From assembly GCA_019787685.1 (NCBI GenBank), contig JAHNUO010000037.1, positions 186,001-250,000 of the forward strand: DNA of 64,000 nt, given 5' to 3'. Positions 12,303 to 25,200 of this stretch are shown piece after piece. Below the pieces are notes generated by a model, which saw only the letters and a list, made by a program, of their open reading frames with translations, searched no databases and was not told where the DNA came from. The position numbers and the translations under genes are program-made. Source of the DNA: Chiua virens (taxonomy: Eukaryota > Basidiomycota > Agaricomycetes > Boletales > Boletaceae). The first letter of the stretch is position 1. Each line of letters begins with the position of its first letter.

Positions 12303-12765
12303 GTCGGGTTGTGTACTGATGCCGATGGGAGCTTGGGATTGGGTGAAGTGCGCTGTAACTAGGGGATGAAAACCTGAGAGTAGGGATATAAGGTGTTGGT
12401 GAGTCTTCCGCGATTCGTGGCTCTCGTGTGCTTATGAATCGAGTGCTGTCCGCAGCCTGTACCACACCTGTGCGTCGTGGTCATGACGTCAGAACACAGT
12501 TCCACCATTTTGGCGTTTCGAGTTCCGCCTCGACGGTCGTGATGCATCGAGGAATGGGGGAGGGTATAGCTTATTGGACACGAGTTATCCGGGTCCTTTC
12601 AGCGGTAACCTTGTGTGTCCGGGATGTTTCCACACATAGTCGTGCAAAGACGTAGATCAACGACAAAAGAGAGCCAAACACTCTGATGACGTAGGGGAAA
12701 GCTGTTGTCGGACTCCAGTACAGACCCGGAAGGGAACGTGGATACCAAGTCTGTCTCCAGGTAAT
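12303..12765. other. intergenic, nothing recognised
   Basis: About 460 bp between the start of the repetitive protein gene and the stop of the next minus-strand gene. It should hold the promoter of the former and the 3' end of the latter. No specific element was identified. Confidence 0.35.
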
Positions 12766-14386
12766 TTACAGACCGTCAGCATCCCAGAACGACTCAAGAA
12801 TTACTTTAGCTTTAACCACCGTCCTCATCTCTTTCTCCTTCGTTCCTATCTCCACCCACTTCACGAGCCCCAATTCATTGGTACATACCACAGTTTGTCC
12901 CTTTCCACTGTCTTGCACCTCGTCTCTGCTGCCATCCGTAACTTCATCCATTATGCCTGCCTGGAATGATTCGCCAGGTTGCACGACGAATACCTCAAAA
13001 TCACCAGAGAGGACTCCAGCAACCATCTGATTGAGACGCCCGGCAAGCACAACGGCGGACAGTATCTTCGCTTTGAACATGGACGAGAACTCCGGTGTAA
13101 TATCAATTTGAGGAAAGGTATAACCCGCAGCAAAGAATATGTCTGAAAGTCCTGCGATAATAAGAGTAGCGAAAGGCTCTGGATCGCTGACACATGTAGA
13201 AAGGGCATAGGCACGTGTGAGGGAACGCCAGCGTCCGGATATTGGTTGCTGCTCTGTAGACGGCTCCCTTCCGTCAGAGGATCATCGATCGCAAGGAAAG
13301 ACCATGTTCTTACCTTTTGTCCGCAGTCTTTGGTATATCCCGTCAACAAATGCGTTGCAATCTTTGCCAAAGGTCCAAGACGATATGATCCAACACAGGT
13401 GACGAGTCAGATGAGTTTGGAATGCGATTTGGAGGTATAATGGAAGGTCGTCGCGCCTTGCGGTCTGCAATAACTGCACCAGATGTGAACCTATAGTCTC
13501 CGTAGCACCGTCCAGCACACTCTGCTGCCTTGGCATCGATTCCAGAGCGTCAAGCGTCAAGACGCTCGTAATGTGGTCAGCCATAAAGGTAGAGGTGTGC
13601 TGTAACTCCGCGTTGAGTTTCTGTAACATCTGGATGACTTCCGAGTCCGAAAACGTATCTGCGGTGTTAAGAAAGAGCCTTGCGCCTTCTAGCTCCCTTG
13701 ACAAAGTTCCGTACTGATGCTGAAGCTCCACGTTCTGAGAGGTAGCAATAGAAAGGTCTTGTCGGAGATTTTCGATATCCTCGCATGCAATCTCGAGTTC
13801 TTCTGCTTTCTTGGCCTCCGCACGCCTCCAATGATCAATTTCTGCAGTAAGAGCAAAGTCCCGGTCTCCTGAAGTTGGTGCTTGGCCGTCTTGTTCTTGG
13901 CCGTCAGACAACAGTCGCTCCCCCTCCTCGCCTATAACATGCTGGTTTAATGTTATGAAAAGAAAATAGTTGAGATGGTTCTCTTTGCCAAAAAGTGTTT
14001 TTCTGTACCTCGTGTCTTCGTGACCATTTGTTCTGGGGTGCGATGTAGTCGCTAGGCGAAATCACCAACGAGAGGATACTGAGAAGTACAACTGTGAGTA
14101 TGATCACGATAATGATCAAGATGAGCGTTATGAGTTCCATCTTGGCAAAAGTGCTGCACGACTCGGCTGTCAAATCGATGTCCAAGACAACAGAACTCGC
14201 CGGTAGAATGGGTCGCTTGCACCGACAGTAATGGTTACGCGCCGAGTGGATGTTCTCCAGTAAACACGTTTCCCCAGGCTGGTATGCGCCTGCACTGCAT
14301 GTGACTCGCTCGATCATCAAAGTTCGGCTCACTGTGGTACCCGTAAGTCCTACAGGCGACGACAGCGTTGTCACACGGTTCGCCAT
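12766..14386 (-). CDS. single-pass membrane protein with coiled coil and new C-terminal domain (family member 1)
   Basis: Exons are 14009-14386, 13314-13941 and 12766-13253; the introns 13942-14008 and 13254-13313 keep frame. The N-terminal 80 residues contain at least five cysteines (VTCSAG, TCLLEN, HYCRCK, AESCST). One strong transmembrane helix follows (ITLILIIIVIILTVVLLSIL). After it comes a short coiled coil (ALTAEIDHWRRAEAKKAEELEIA) of the same type as in the giant gene at 19252-27574. The C-terminal domain is shared with three other proteins here: FLNTADTFSDSEVIQMLQKL, LYLQIAFQTHL, CWIISSWTF, SGRWRSLTRAY, GLSDIF, VVCTNELGL and KVILESF. The family is unknown to me. Topology and localisation are inferred from the helix; there is no cleavable signal peptide, so a reverse-signal-anchor arrangement with the coiled coil in the cytoplasm is plausible. 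Confidence 0.7.
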
Positions 14387-14731
14387 TCAAATAGTGATAC
14401 AGCATGTGGCCCAGGAAGAAATTTCGGAGCAGTGGAAAGTCACAGTCGAGCAGTGATTATATTGAAAGTTGAGGCCTTCAATGAGGCCGAGGATTCCCAC
14501 ACTGGCACAGTGAGACCTCTTGAGGGTGCAGCGAGTAGCATTGCTATGTATGTACGTATACCACAGTATGTACTGCAAACGCGTGCGGGACCATACTTAA
14601 TCACCAAGACTCTGATAGAGGGAAGAACAACTGTCCTCGACTCATCAACAAGCCAGAACTCAGAGCGACCCTATGCCTGTGAGACTAGGACAACAGACAA
14701 CCAGCGAACAACATAAAATACTCCAAAGTAC
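14387..14731. other. short intergenic spacer
   Basis: About 345 bp between the Hsp70-like gene stop and the start of membrane family member 1, both on the minus strand. It likely holds the promoter of the latter. No element was identified. Confidence 0.35.
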
Positions 14732-17126
14732 TCAGTCTGTATACGAAATAACCGCTGGAATCCTAGGAAGACACAAATTAGACAATGCATCCAGCGTGAA
14801 CAAGGTTCACAAAGTCAGTACTCACCTTTGTTCTCCATTCTGGAAAGCGCGTCAGCAAAATGGCAAGCAGAGGGGATAATCCTCAACTTACCTTGGTCTT
14901 CCAGCCCAGCTCTGCCTGAAGCTCAGTGAACCCGAAGAATATAGTGACATGATAATCTAGTTGGTAGTAAACCTTGCCGGAAGATTTCATCACAACTAGA
15001 TCCTTCGTTGCCTTGCTTAGGTCTGCGCGGATGGTAAACTCTATTGAGAAGGACGCTACAATACTACTGGTCAGAAGGAAAAACGAGTGTTGTAAACATG
15101 ACTCGCATCGATCTTGATCCACCCATTTGGGGTCAGACAGATTACCTCGGTAGCACACGAAGCGCACAGTCTGCATACCAAAGTCCTTCGGATTATTTTC
15201 GGTAAGTGAAAAAGATTCACGGAATTCCATTTCCTCGCGAACTTGGGCTCCCTGTTGATGAGGACCGTCAATGATGGAATCTAGAAACTCACCCGAGAGA
15301 GAAATCTTACCTTACGAAGCTTCGAGTCGAAGTATCCCGGAACGTAGTATTTTCCCGCAGGATCCTTTTCCCAGAGGGCCTTCCTATCGATGTGCTGCTC
15401 GTCATTTTCCTTGACAGGGAGTGCACAGACTACGCCGTATGTTGCACGTGCAACTCGAGAGGCGACCCGATGATTGTCACGGTCAACATGGGATAAGACG
15501 GCCCCGTTCGGGACAACCTTGCTGCTACAGAGATATCAGTAAAATATGTGGCATTCCCGATATGCACACACATGTAGCTATCGGGACGACAAGCTTTGAT
15601 GTTCCTGGTCTGGAAATATGATTGGATCCGAGACCACAACCAATCATTTGTGGACAGTCCACCAACAAGAAATGCCGCCTGGAAATAGAGATTAGAGATA
15701 GGTGTGACGAGCTGATTCGCAACGTAAAACTCACCGTGATTGGTATCGTGGCATGCTTCTGCTGTTGCTCAAATGCGCTGATGATTGCATCTACAGAATC
15801 ATTGAACAAACCAGTCGCTTCCTCTCTGGAGTCAGATGATCAGCGATAGAAATCAAGCATGCAACGAAGACCTACCCCGATAACCTCAGCTTTCCAGCAG
15901 AAATGCCGTATTTCGAATTAGTGTAGCGACGGCCAGCGACCCTAACGTAAGCCGGTTCTTGATCAGTCTTGATGATGAGTTTCGTGGATTGGTCGAATTC
16001 GCGAGTAAATTCAGATATTTCTTCGTCACTGGAGTGCTCCCAGCCTTGCAGCTTTCCTGTTGGGTGTTTCTCAGGCCAATCAATGACAAGGTCGAGGGAA
16101 CTAGCCACCAACTTTGCAACAGCACCCTAGCCCGGCGAGTAACGAACACGGAACCTTGCAGTCGACCTAGATACAGTACAGATGAACGAGCTGAGTTTAG
16201 GGGTGGGAGATAGGAGATGGCTGCATACACTCCGCTGGGGCGATTTCTTCACAGGAGATCGGGTTGGATGTCACCGAAAACATGCTTAAATCGATGGTCC
16301 CACCACCAGCATCGATAACAACGACCCCCTCAGGAGCACTCTGATCAGCTGACCAGACATTGGAAAGGTTCGGGACGCAAAAGTGAAGGCTTGCTTCCCC
16401 TTCCGATAGCATATGGACACGAGATCGTCCTTCGGGAGTACTGGGAACGAGGCCAGCTTCCTCGATGGCCCGACGGTATAGTTGATGTTGTATACCTTCC
16501 CAGCCATTTGGAAGCGTGAAAATATACTCGATGGAGTCCGTGATCAACGACCAGGCTAGTGCGCGATGACGTTCCTGAATATATTTCTTAGCGCACTGGA
16601 AGAGATACTTGATGAAATCTGTGAGAACGTTGACTGCAGAACTTCCAGCCGGGAGGGGAGGTAGTTCATCATCTGGATTTATGGAGGAGGAAAAATACTT
16701 TGGGCGAAGGTAAAGCTTCCACCTGGATTTTACGAGAAGTATGATTCTATCAACCTCAAGCGACCGGTAACTCGAGTACTTACCACTCGGCTTTCGTCCA
16801 TCCCTCTGCTAGCGCAGTTTGTATTACGCTCTCTGCGAGCACCTCGGCGCCAGCAGCCTTGAATACACCATCCTTGTCATAGTACAACAGAGATGGTATT
16901 TTGGCATCACTTTGGACTAGTTCCTGCGTCGGGAATCTATGCCAAACTGAGACAAGACGTAAAAAAAAAAAGAACTGAAATGAAGAACTTGCCTTGTAAC
17001 TCCAAGGATCTCAGGAACCCGACCTGGCTCAAGGATACAGTAAGAGATTCCGCTGTAGGTTGTGCCAATGTCAAACCCCATAACGAGTTTGGTTGTAGGA
17101 CCAGCGTAAGGTTTCAGGTCGTGCAT
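14732..17126 (-). CDS. Hsp70/HSPA12-like ATPase, copy 1
   Basis: The first exon encodes VMGFDIGTTYSGISYCIL, the phosphate-1 loop of the actin/Hsp70 ATPase fold. Later exons give PSLLYYDKDG, YIFTLPNGWEG, HMLSEGEASLHFCVPN, VVVIDAGGGTIDLSMFS (phosphate-2), LQGSVFVTRRA and the FTREFDQSTK region. These match HSPA12-type Hsp70 relatives common in Agaricomycetes rather than canonical Hsp70, which would carry a typical peptide-binding domain. The C-terminus continues with EFRESFSLTENNPKDFGMQ, KWVDQD, YQLDYHVTIFFGF and ends KTKNGEQRIPAVISYTD after two short introns, so the stop is at 14732 rather than at the in-frame stop near 14883. Roughly ten introns. Intron 1 uses a GC donor (GCAAGT). ATP binding is well supported; the client or partner is unknown. 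Copies 2 and 3 lie 21 and 28 kb away. Confidence 0.82.
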
Positions 17127-19251
17127 GATTTGTTAGACAACTAAGCAGGAGAAAGTTGGTAACGAAGGGTGCATGGTGCGATCGCAATAAAAGTACCATA
17201 GTAGGACACAAATTTTTGAGGTTGGCACAGGGTGGTGAACGAGAAGCATTGGGACAGCCTCATGGCGCCAATCGAATGGAGTACATCGATATCTACCCGA
17301 TATGATATTAACTCTGCACAAAACCTGATCATCCGATGGGCCCTTTAAATGCAATTAATGCTGATTAGGCATCACAGAAGAACCCACCCTGTACCCTTCT
17401 AAAAAAAAAAATTTCTCTTCAGACCCTCTGCCCCAACTATGGCCGAGCATTGACATGTGACATGTCAGGTATACCGTGATGGTAACTCAAGCTGGAAGTA
17501 AGTATCCGAGTTCCAGTGGAGGATGTGCGGAGGGTGGGGAACGTGTTTTTGAGCATTCCTCAGAAGTTGTGCCGGTCGGGGATTTCCGAGACTGGTACTG
17601 GCAAGCCCCGTCCCGGAACGGTTGCGTCGAGATCGTCAAACTACTGCCAATGGAATATGGTATCCCTTTCACAGCGTAGTCTTGGAAAGCTTTAGTTAAG
17701 TGCGGTGCTGACTACGATGGCACTATCGTCTATTCAACAACACTATTGCTACGTTCTGCGGGTATGGCATGAAACACTGGCGGAGAGGATGATAATTCCG
17801 TATCCAGGACTCCAGCGATCACAGCGATGAAACGCATACGTCGCCACAATCCAGGCGCGACGAGGACGCCAGGGACAGGCTGAAGAAGCTGCAAGACAAT
17901 CCAGATCGTCAGCAAAGCGCAGAGAGAAGGGTGATGGAAAATCCATCCCTTGGGCGACCAAGAGCCGAAAAATGACCTAGGCAGTGAAGTGGCCGCACCG
18001 AACAACGTACCCACCTATCTGGAGTGCCATAGGAACGACAAGAACCAACGCGTCGACGAAACGAACGCACTAAGTCGAGATAAGCGACCAGAAGGAGATG
18101 GAAGTGAGGTGGACATACCAGGAGACATTGCGTGCACTACATGTGACGCACACACACCAGACAGTCCCGCCAACCTCCCGGAGGTCCTCAGGAGTAATGC
18201 GAACGATGCTGACGCACATATGAGCGCGGCAGAGGTCGAGGTCGAGGTCACCTCGAGGGGGAGAGGAAGTACAACCCAGCTGTGAAGATCAACATCGGGC
18301 GGCGAGAAGAGCGCGATAGACTAGAAGCCCCAGGACCCGAGACGCGAGACGGCAAGAGACGGTGTCGAAACGAAGGCGTGGAGAGCCCAGGAGGGCAGGA
18401 GGTAGTCCCGGTGGAATTGAGAAACATCGAGCTTGAAGCGCAGCACCAGACGGAGAATAAATGAGTCGAATACGATTTGGGAGAGGAGGGTAGAAGGACC
18501 GAGCAACGATGAACGTACGCTGCGGCTCAAGACGAGTCAAGATGTCACTAGCATTGCTAGCTGAGCAGGAGGGTCAGCACTGGTGAGGTACGCAAAGCGC
18601 AAATGTACGCAGCGGTGTCATCACACCATTCCCAGACAGCCCCAACACCATCCGAGCCCTCCACGTGCTTGAGGACAAATCAAAACGCGAAAGCAGTCAG
18701 TCAGAGGCTCAGAGCCAAAATTATACGGTCGCATGAAGATCAATCCGGATGCCCCACGTCCGAACACGGCTTTGGGGGCGTGGACTCGGAAAGACTCACG
18801 TCGCGTTGATGCAGGACATACTTTTGTTCCCCATTTTGTGGAGCTGGAAGAAATCATGTACGAGGAAATGACATTGAACAGGACGAAGAATCCCAAAGAC
18901 TCTCCAAGCCCGCTGTCTACAACCACACATCTAACATCTGCGTTTTAACCCTATTAGCGTCCAAGAAAATTACAATATATGTGAAACTCACAAGGTTGAG
19001 ATGGATCATCAAGCGTCAGAACAAGGTCATAGTCAATCATCGATGCGTATCACCAACAGCGGGTCTTGACAAGTAACACTTTTTATCCCACGCTTCCGAA
19101 AGACGAATGAACCATCTCTGGCCAGCCGCCGTGGCCTGATATACGGAAGAAATTTGATGACATTCGATACAGACAGATATATACAATTGAATGGAACTCG
19201 AATCAAAGACACATTTAGACACTGAAAGTAGTCAAAAGCCTAGCATTCGAC
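17127..19251. other. gene-poor interval, possibly decayed coding sequence
   Basis: This 2.1 kb has several plus-strand frames (17950-18285, 18282-18464, 18603-18809, 18733-18948) that are polar and rich in E, R, D and S. Between them I find no convincing intron chain and no known domain. It could be a degenerate gene or an old mobile element, but nothing specific supports either. Low-complexity A runs occur near 16960 and 17400. Confidence 0.3.
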
Positions 19252-22200
19252 CTAATAGCATTCCAGGAAGGATTCAAGAATAACCTTCGTTCTCACCACC
19301 ATCAACGTTTCCTTCTTTCCGGATTCCAGCTGCATCCGCTTCGTAAGCCCCAGATGAGTTGAGCAAACCACCTTCTGGCCTTTTGCCGCTCTACGAGGAG
19401 TTTTGTCGTTATCATCCACGTCCTCTTCCATTGTATCCTCCTCAAAGATCTGAGGGGGATGGGCAGCCAAAACTGCGAAGTCACTCGACACAACCTCCCC
19501 GATCATCTTACCAAATTTCACGGCCAGAGAGATGATGCCCGATACTTTGTTTTTGAACTTGGACGAAAGCTTTGATTTGGCGTCGGAAGCAGAGACGGCG
19601 CAACCAGCTACAAGAACAATGTCGGACAGGCCCTCCACCACAGCCTCGATAAGGATGTCGCTGTCACTAGTAGAATTGTGCGCGATATAGGCACGCGTAA
19701 GGGACCGCCAACGGCCAGATACCGTTTGTGTCTCTGTTCAAGCAATTTCAGAACAACAGTACATGTGTTGAAACTAGTTTCTTACCTTTTATTTGCATTC
19801 GATCGTATATCTCACTGATGAAATCGTTATGTTCTTTCTCGAGGGTCCACGAGGATATGATCCAGCTCAAGTGATCGGAAAGATAAGCCTGGAACGCAAT
19901 TTGAAGATACAGAGCCAGTTCGTCTGTCGGCTCCAAGCAACCAGCCAGGGCTTGACCAATCGAGTCGGAAACCCTCGCCTTTGCAGAGACTAGTTCTTTG
20001 GTCACCTTCGCGTGCGGCTGGAATCCTTCGAGCATGAAGTCGGCGATGATTGTTGTGCTATGGTGGACCTCTGCGTTCAGCTTCTGCAGCGCCTGAATAA
20101 TCACTGTGTCCGCATAATTGTCCGCACTGGTGACGAAGGGTTGCACGTCGTCTAATTGAGTCTGGGCGGACTTGAGTGCCGTTAAGTGTTTCTCATGCTC
20201 ATCTTTCAGCGCGACGAGTCGGCTTTCCAGGGCCGTGACCTCTTTGTCTCTGTTTGCGAGCTCAGTTGCTAGGTTTTGCGCTCGCTCCTTGTCGACGCGC
20301 ATCCAGCCATCGACTATACTGGCGAGATCGGGGAGGGCGACATTATCTGCTGCATTGGTGAGGTCTGGTTTATCCGTTGTTCACTAACTCTGCTCAAGTG
20401 GCGTACTTACCATCTGGAGTGGGCTCCTTCATAGTCGGAGTAGCCAGCAACTTGCGCCAAATTTCCTCCAATTCTGCACGAGCGCGCCTGAGCTTCTCCA
20501 ATCTAGCAGAGTCTGCGCCCTTCCATTGCTCGAGCTGGTCTTTGAGAGTGGCGACCATGTGATCCCTATCTTCTCCAAGGGCCAAGGCGTCGTGGAGTTG
20601 CTGACGAAGAGAGTCCAGCTGCGTCAACTGTACTTCGCAACGCTGCTGGAACTCGGTGAGGTGGGAAGATGAAGTGGACAAGTCGCGGTGGAACTGCTTT
20701 AGTTTCTCGTCTGCGATTACCAACTCTTCCGCTTTCGCAGCATCTGAAAGCTTCCACTGGTCAATTTGGGAAGTAAGGTTCGCTGACTCCGATGCGTGGC
20801 GCTGCTGGTCTTCGAGGGTTTGAGCGGATGATACGGCTAGATCGTGGCGAAGCTGCTCGAGGACGTTCGATACCGCGGCCAGTTCCTTTGCTCTATCAGT
20901 GGCCGAACGCTCCCAGTCCTCGCTTCTAGAGGTGAGTTCAGTTAACTCCGTCGTGTGGCGCTTGTGGTCCTCGACAATCTGATTGGTAGATGCCACTAGG
21001 TCGCATTGGAGCTTGTCGAGCTCCTTGCGTACCATTGTGAGCTCCTCCGCTTTGCCGGCGTCTGAAAGTTTCCAGTGCTCGATCTGAGCTTTGAGAGCGG
21101 TAACCGCGCGATCTTTATTGCCACTGAGGGACGTTATGGTTTCTAACTGCCCGTGAAGAGAGTCAAGTTGCGCTGACTGTGTCTTGTTGCGTTGCTCGAG
21201 CTCGATGATGAGAGAAGACGACATAGATTGGTCCCGTTCGAGCCGCATGATCGTTTCACGAGTGGCGGCAAGTTCTGCAGATTTGGTGGTATCTGAACGT
21301 TTCCACTCCTCAAGCTTAAAAGTATACTCGGCTGACACTGTCGTGTAGCGTTGTTGCACATCGGCGATCTGAGTGGCGGACGTAGCCAGGTTGGAACGGA
21401 GCTGCTCAAGGTCACGGTGCGCAGTGCTTAGTTTCTCCACCTTTGCAGCATCCGACCGTTTCCACTCTTCCACCTGGGCAGTAAGCTCCGCTGACTTCGC
21501 CGCATGACGCTCTTGGTTCGCGATCAAATCGCGACGCAGCTGCTCGAGATCGTGGCGAGTGGCGATGAGTTCCTCCGCTTGAGCAGCGTCTTTGAGTTTC
21601 AACTGCTCAATTTCAGCGATGTGAGTGGCGATCATGCCATTTTTCTCTTCTATAGATGATGACGCGGCCTGGAGTACTTCATGGAGAGAGTTAAGCTTCG
21701 CCGACGATCGCTCGATCCTTTCGTGCGCCAACGTGAGCTCCTTGGCTTTGGTGACCGTTGAGCACATCATTCCTCGAACTCGAACGTGAACTCACCTGAA
21801 TCTGCCGCATGGTGCTGCTGGTCAAGACGAAGCTGGTGGAGGTCTCTGCGTGCGATATCGAGTTCCTCTGATTGTGTCTCGTTACGCCGCTCGAGCTGGT
21901 CGATTCTCTCGTACGCCGAAGAAAGCTCCTGTGTTTTGCTGACATCTGAACGCTCCCACTCCTCGAACTTGGAAGCGAGCTCGGCTATCTCTGTCGCGTG
22001 GAGCTTCTCATTCTCCTGTGTCTGCGTCAATGACGTGGATAGTGCGTGCCGGGCCTGATCGAGCTCATTGCGCGTGACGGTCAGTTCCTCTCCTTTGTTA
22101 ATGTCGGCAAGTTTCCGCTGTTCAATTTCGGCGGAGAGGTTGGCCACATCGCAATCTCTTTCTTTGCCATACGACGAAGCCTTCTCATACTGCGCACGGA

Positions 22201-25200
22201 GAGAATCGATAGTCGCCGAAAGCTTCAGAATTTGTTGGTCGAGTTCGGTGATGCGTGAAGAGGAGGTGGTATTGAGTTGCTGAAGCTGCGCAAATTGCTC
22301 CCGCACATCGATGAGCTCTTGCACTTTGGCAGCATCTGATCCCTTCCACTTTTCCATTCTGGAAGTAAGGTCCGCCGACTCTGTCGCATGCCGCCGTTGC
22401 TCCTCGGCAATCTGATCCATGGACGCAGCCAGACCGCGACGGAACTCATCAAGTTCCTTGCGTAATCCGATGATCTCTGCTGCCTTGCGACCGTCTGCTC
22501 GCTTCCATTTCGCGATTTGTTCGTTCAGGGTGGCGACCGCACGATCTCGGTCCTTTCCAACTGATGACATGGCCGCAAGCTGCTCGCGGAGAGAGCCGAG
22601 TTCTGCTGACCGACTTTTGTCATGTTGCTCGAATTCGATGATGCGTGAAGAGGAGGTAGACTGCTGGTTCTCTAAGGACGCAATTTTCTCACGTGCCGTG
22701 GCGAGATCCTGAGCTTTGGTGCTATTCGAACGCTTCAGCTCCTCGAGCTCGGAGGCGAGCGCAGCTGACTCTGTCGCGTGGCGTCGCTGAGCATCGGCGA
22801 TCTGAGTGATGGACGCAGCCAGGTTGGAACGGAGCTGCTCGAGGTCGTTCCCAGTGGTGACGAACTCTTCGGTTTGAGCAGTGTATTTGGATTGCCACTT
22901 TTCGATTTCAATATTCTGAGTGGCGATGATGCAATCTTTTTCTTCCATAGATGATGATGTGACTTGGAATCGATCACGAAGAGAGTCGAGTTCTGTCGAT
23001 AATCGGTTGATCCTCTCGAGTGCCGACGCGAGCTCCTTGGCTTTGGAGACGTTTGAGCACATCTACTCCCCCAGCTCGAACGTGAACTCACCTGACTCCT
23101 CCACATAGTGCTTGCCATTAGTGACGTCAAGACGGAACCGGTCGAGGTCCTTCTGCGCGATACCGAGTTCCGCTGTCTTCGTCTCGATTTCCGCAGTAAG
23201 TTGGACGATCGTGAGATCTTTGTGGACATCATTGGATGACACGACCTTGAGTTCTTCGCGGAGAGAGGTGAGCTCCGCCGACAAGATCTCGCAACACTGC
23301 TGAAGCTCCGAGACAAGGGAAGACGAGGTAGACATGTCATTCCGGAGCTGCTCGAGTTGATGACGCGCAACGGCGAGTTCGTCTGCTTTGGTAGCGCATG
23401 AATGCTCCCACTCCTCTACTCGATAGGTAAGCTCGGCTGACTCCGTTGCGTGACTCTGTTGGTCCTTGGCGATCTGATCGACGGATGCGGCTAAGTCGCG
23501 ACGAAGCTGGTCGAGTTCCTTGCGGAGTACAATGAGTTCCTCTGCTTTACCGGCATCTGCTCTTTTCCATTGCTCAATTTGAGCGTTGAGCTTGGAAACA
23601 GTAAGATCTCTGTCTCCACTGAGCGATGCCACGGCTTCTAATTGCTCGCGAAGAGAGTGAAGTTGTGCTGATTGCGTCTCGTTACGCTGCTCGAGTTCGA
23701 TGATGAAAGAGGATGAAGTATATTGGTTGTGGTCAAGCTCCTTGATTTTCTCATGTGCCGAGGCAAGCTGCTGTGCTGTTGTGACGTTTGAATAATATTC
23801 ACCCTAAAAAGCTTGACAGTGAACTTACCTGCCTCCGCCGCACGGCACAGCCGGTCGTTGACGGTTTCGGTTAGGTCTAGACGGAGCTGATCGAGGTCCT
23901 TGCATGCAACATTGAGTTGTTCGGTCTTCGTAGCGTCCGAATCCTTCCATTGCTCGATTTCGGCGTTCAGATTGAATATCGTGCGATCTTTTTCATCGCT
24001 GCAGGATGACACAACTCGGAACCGTTCACGGAGAGAACTGAGCTTCCTCGACAGCGTCTGATCATGTTGCTCAAGTTCGGTGATACGGGAAGATGAGATT
24101 GACAACTCATGTCCAAGTCGCTCAAGCTGTTCGTTCGTAATAGCGAGCTCTTCCGCTTTGGCAGCATCTGAACCTTTCCACTCCTCGACCTCGGCAGTAA
24201 GCTTAGCTGACAGTGCCATGTGGCGTTCCTGGTCGTCAACGATATGGGCGGACGACACAGCTAGGTCGCGACGGAGCTGGTCAATGCTCTCTTGTGCGGT
24301 GGTGAGCTCTTTTGCCGCAGCGTCGGCTTTGGAGGATATGATAGCTACTTCCTTGCGAAGTTGCCCGAGGTCCTGGCGCGCAACAATGAGTTCCTCCACT
24401 TTAGCGCCGTCTGCGAGTTTCCAATGCTCGATCTGCTTGTTAAGGGTAGCCACAGTGCGATCCCTGTCTCCATTAAGTGACGACATAGCCTCGAGTTGGT
24501 CTTGGAGGAAGTGAAGTTGCATAGACAGTGTATCATTACGCTGCTGGAGCTCCAGGATGAGAGAGGAAGACGTGGACTCGTTGTGCTCGAGTTGCTCAAT
24601 TTTGCCGTACGCCGAGGAGAGCTCCTGGGCTTTGCTGACGTCTGAACGCTCCCATTCCTCGAGCTTGGAAACAAGCTCAGCAGTCTCTACCTCATGGCCC
24701 CTCTGGTCCTCTTGTGCCTGTGTCAATGACGTGGATAGGGCATGCCGGACTTGATCGAGTTCATTACGTGTGACGGTCAGTTCCTCCCCTCTGGCGACAT
24801 CTGCAAGTTTCCATTGCCCGATTTCAGCGGAGAGATTGGCCACGATGCGATCTCTTTCCTCGCCGTACGACGAAGCGGTCTCGCACTGCGCACGGAGAGA
24901 ATTGAGGGTCGCCGAAAGCGTCTGATTTTGTTCGTCGAGCTCGGCGATGCGTGAAGAAGAGGTGAAACTAACTTGCTGAAGCTGCGCAAATTGCTCCCGC
25001 ACATCGATGAGCTCTTGCACTTTGGCAGCATCTGATCCCTTCCACTTTTCCATTCTGGAAGTAAGGTCCGCCGACTCTGTCGCATGTCGCCGTTGCTCCT
25101 CGGCAATCTGATCCATGGACGCAGCCAGACCGCGACGGAGCTCATCAAGTTCCTTGCGCAATCCGATGATCTCTGCTGCCTTGCGACCGTCTGCCCGCTT

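Noticed and set aside
14883..15230. Stop of Hsp70-like copy 1 at 14883
   Set aside because: That stop lies in a GTAAGT intron; splicing two further short exons gives a C-terminus homologous to copy 2, ending at 14732.
17950..18285. 111-residue acidic plus-strand frame as a gene
   Set aside because: No domain, no convincing splice partners, and the neighbouring frames are equally unstructured; left as an unassigned interval.
24080..24514. Plus-strand frames opposite the giant coiled-coil gene, also 25754-26200 and 26486-27004
   Set aside because: They are serine-rich mirror images of the E/L/K-rich coiled-coil codons, a common shadow effect.
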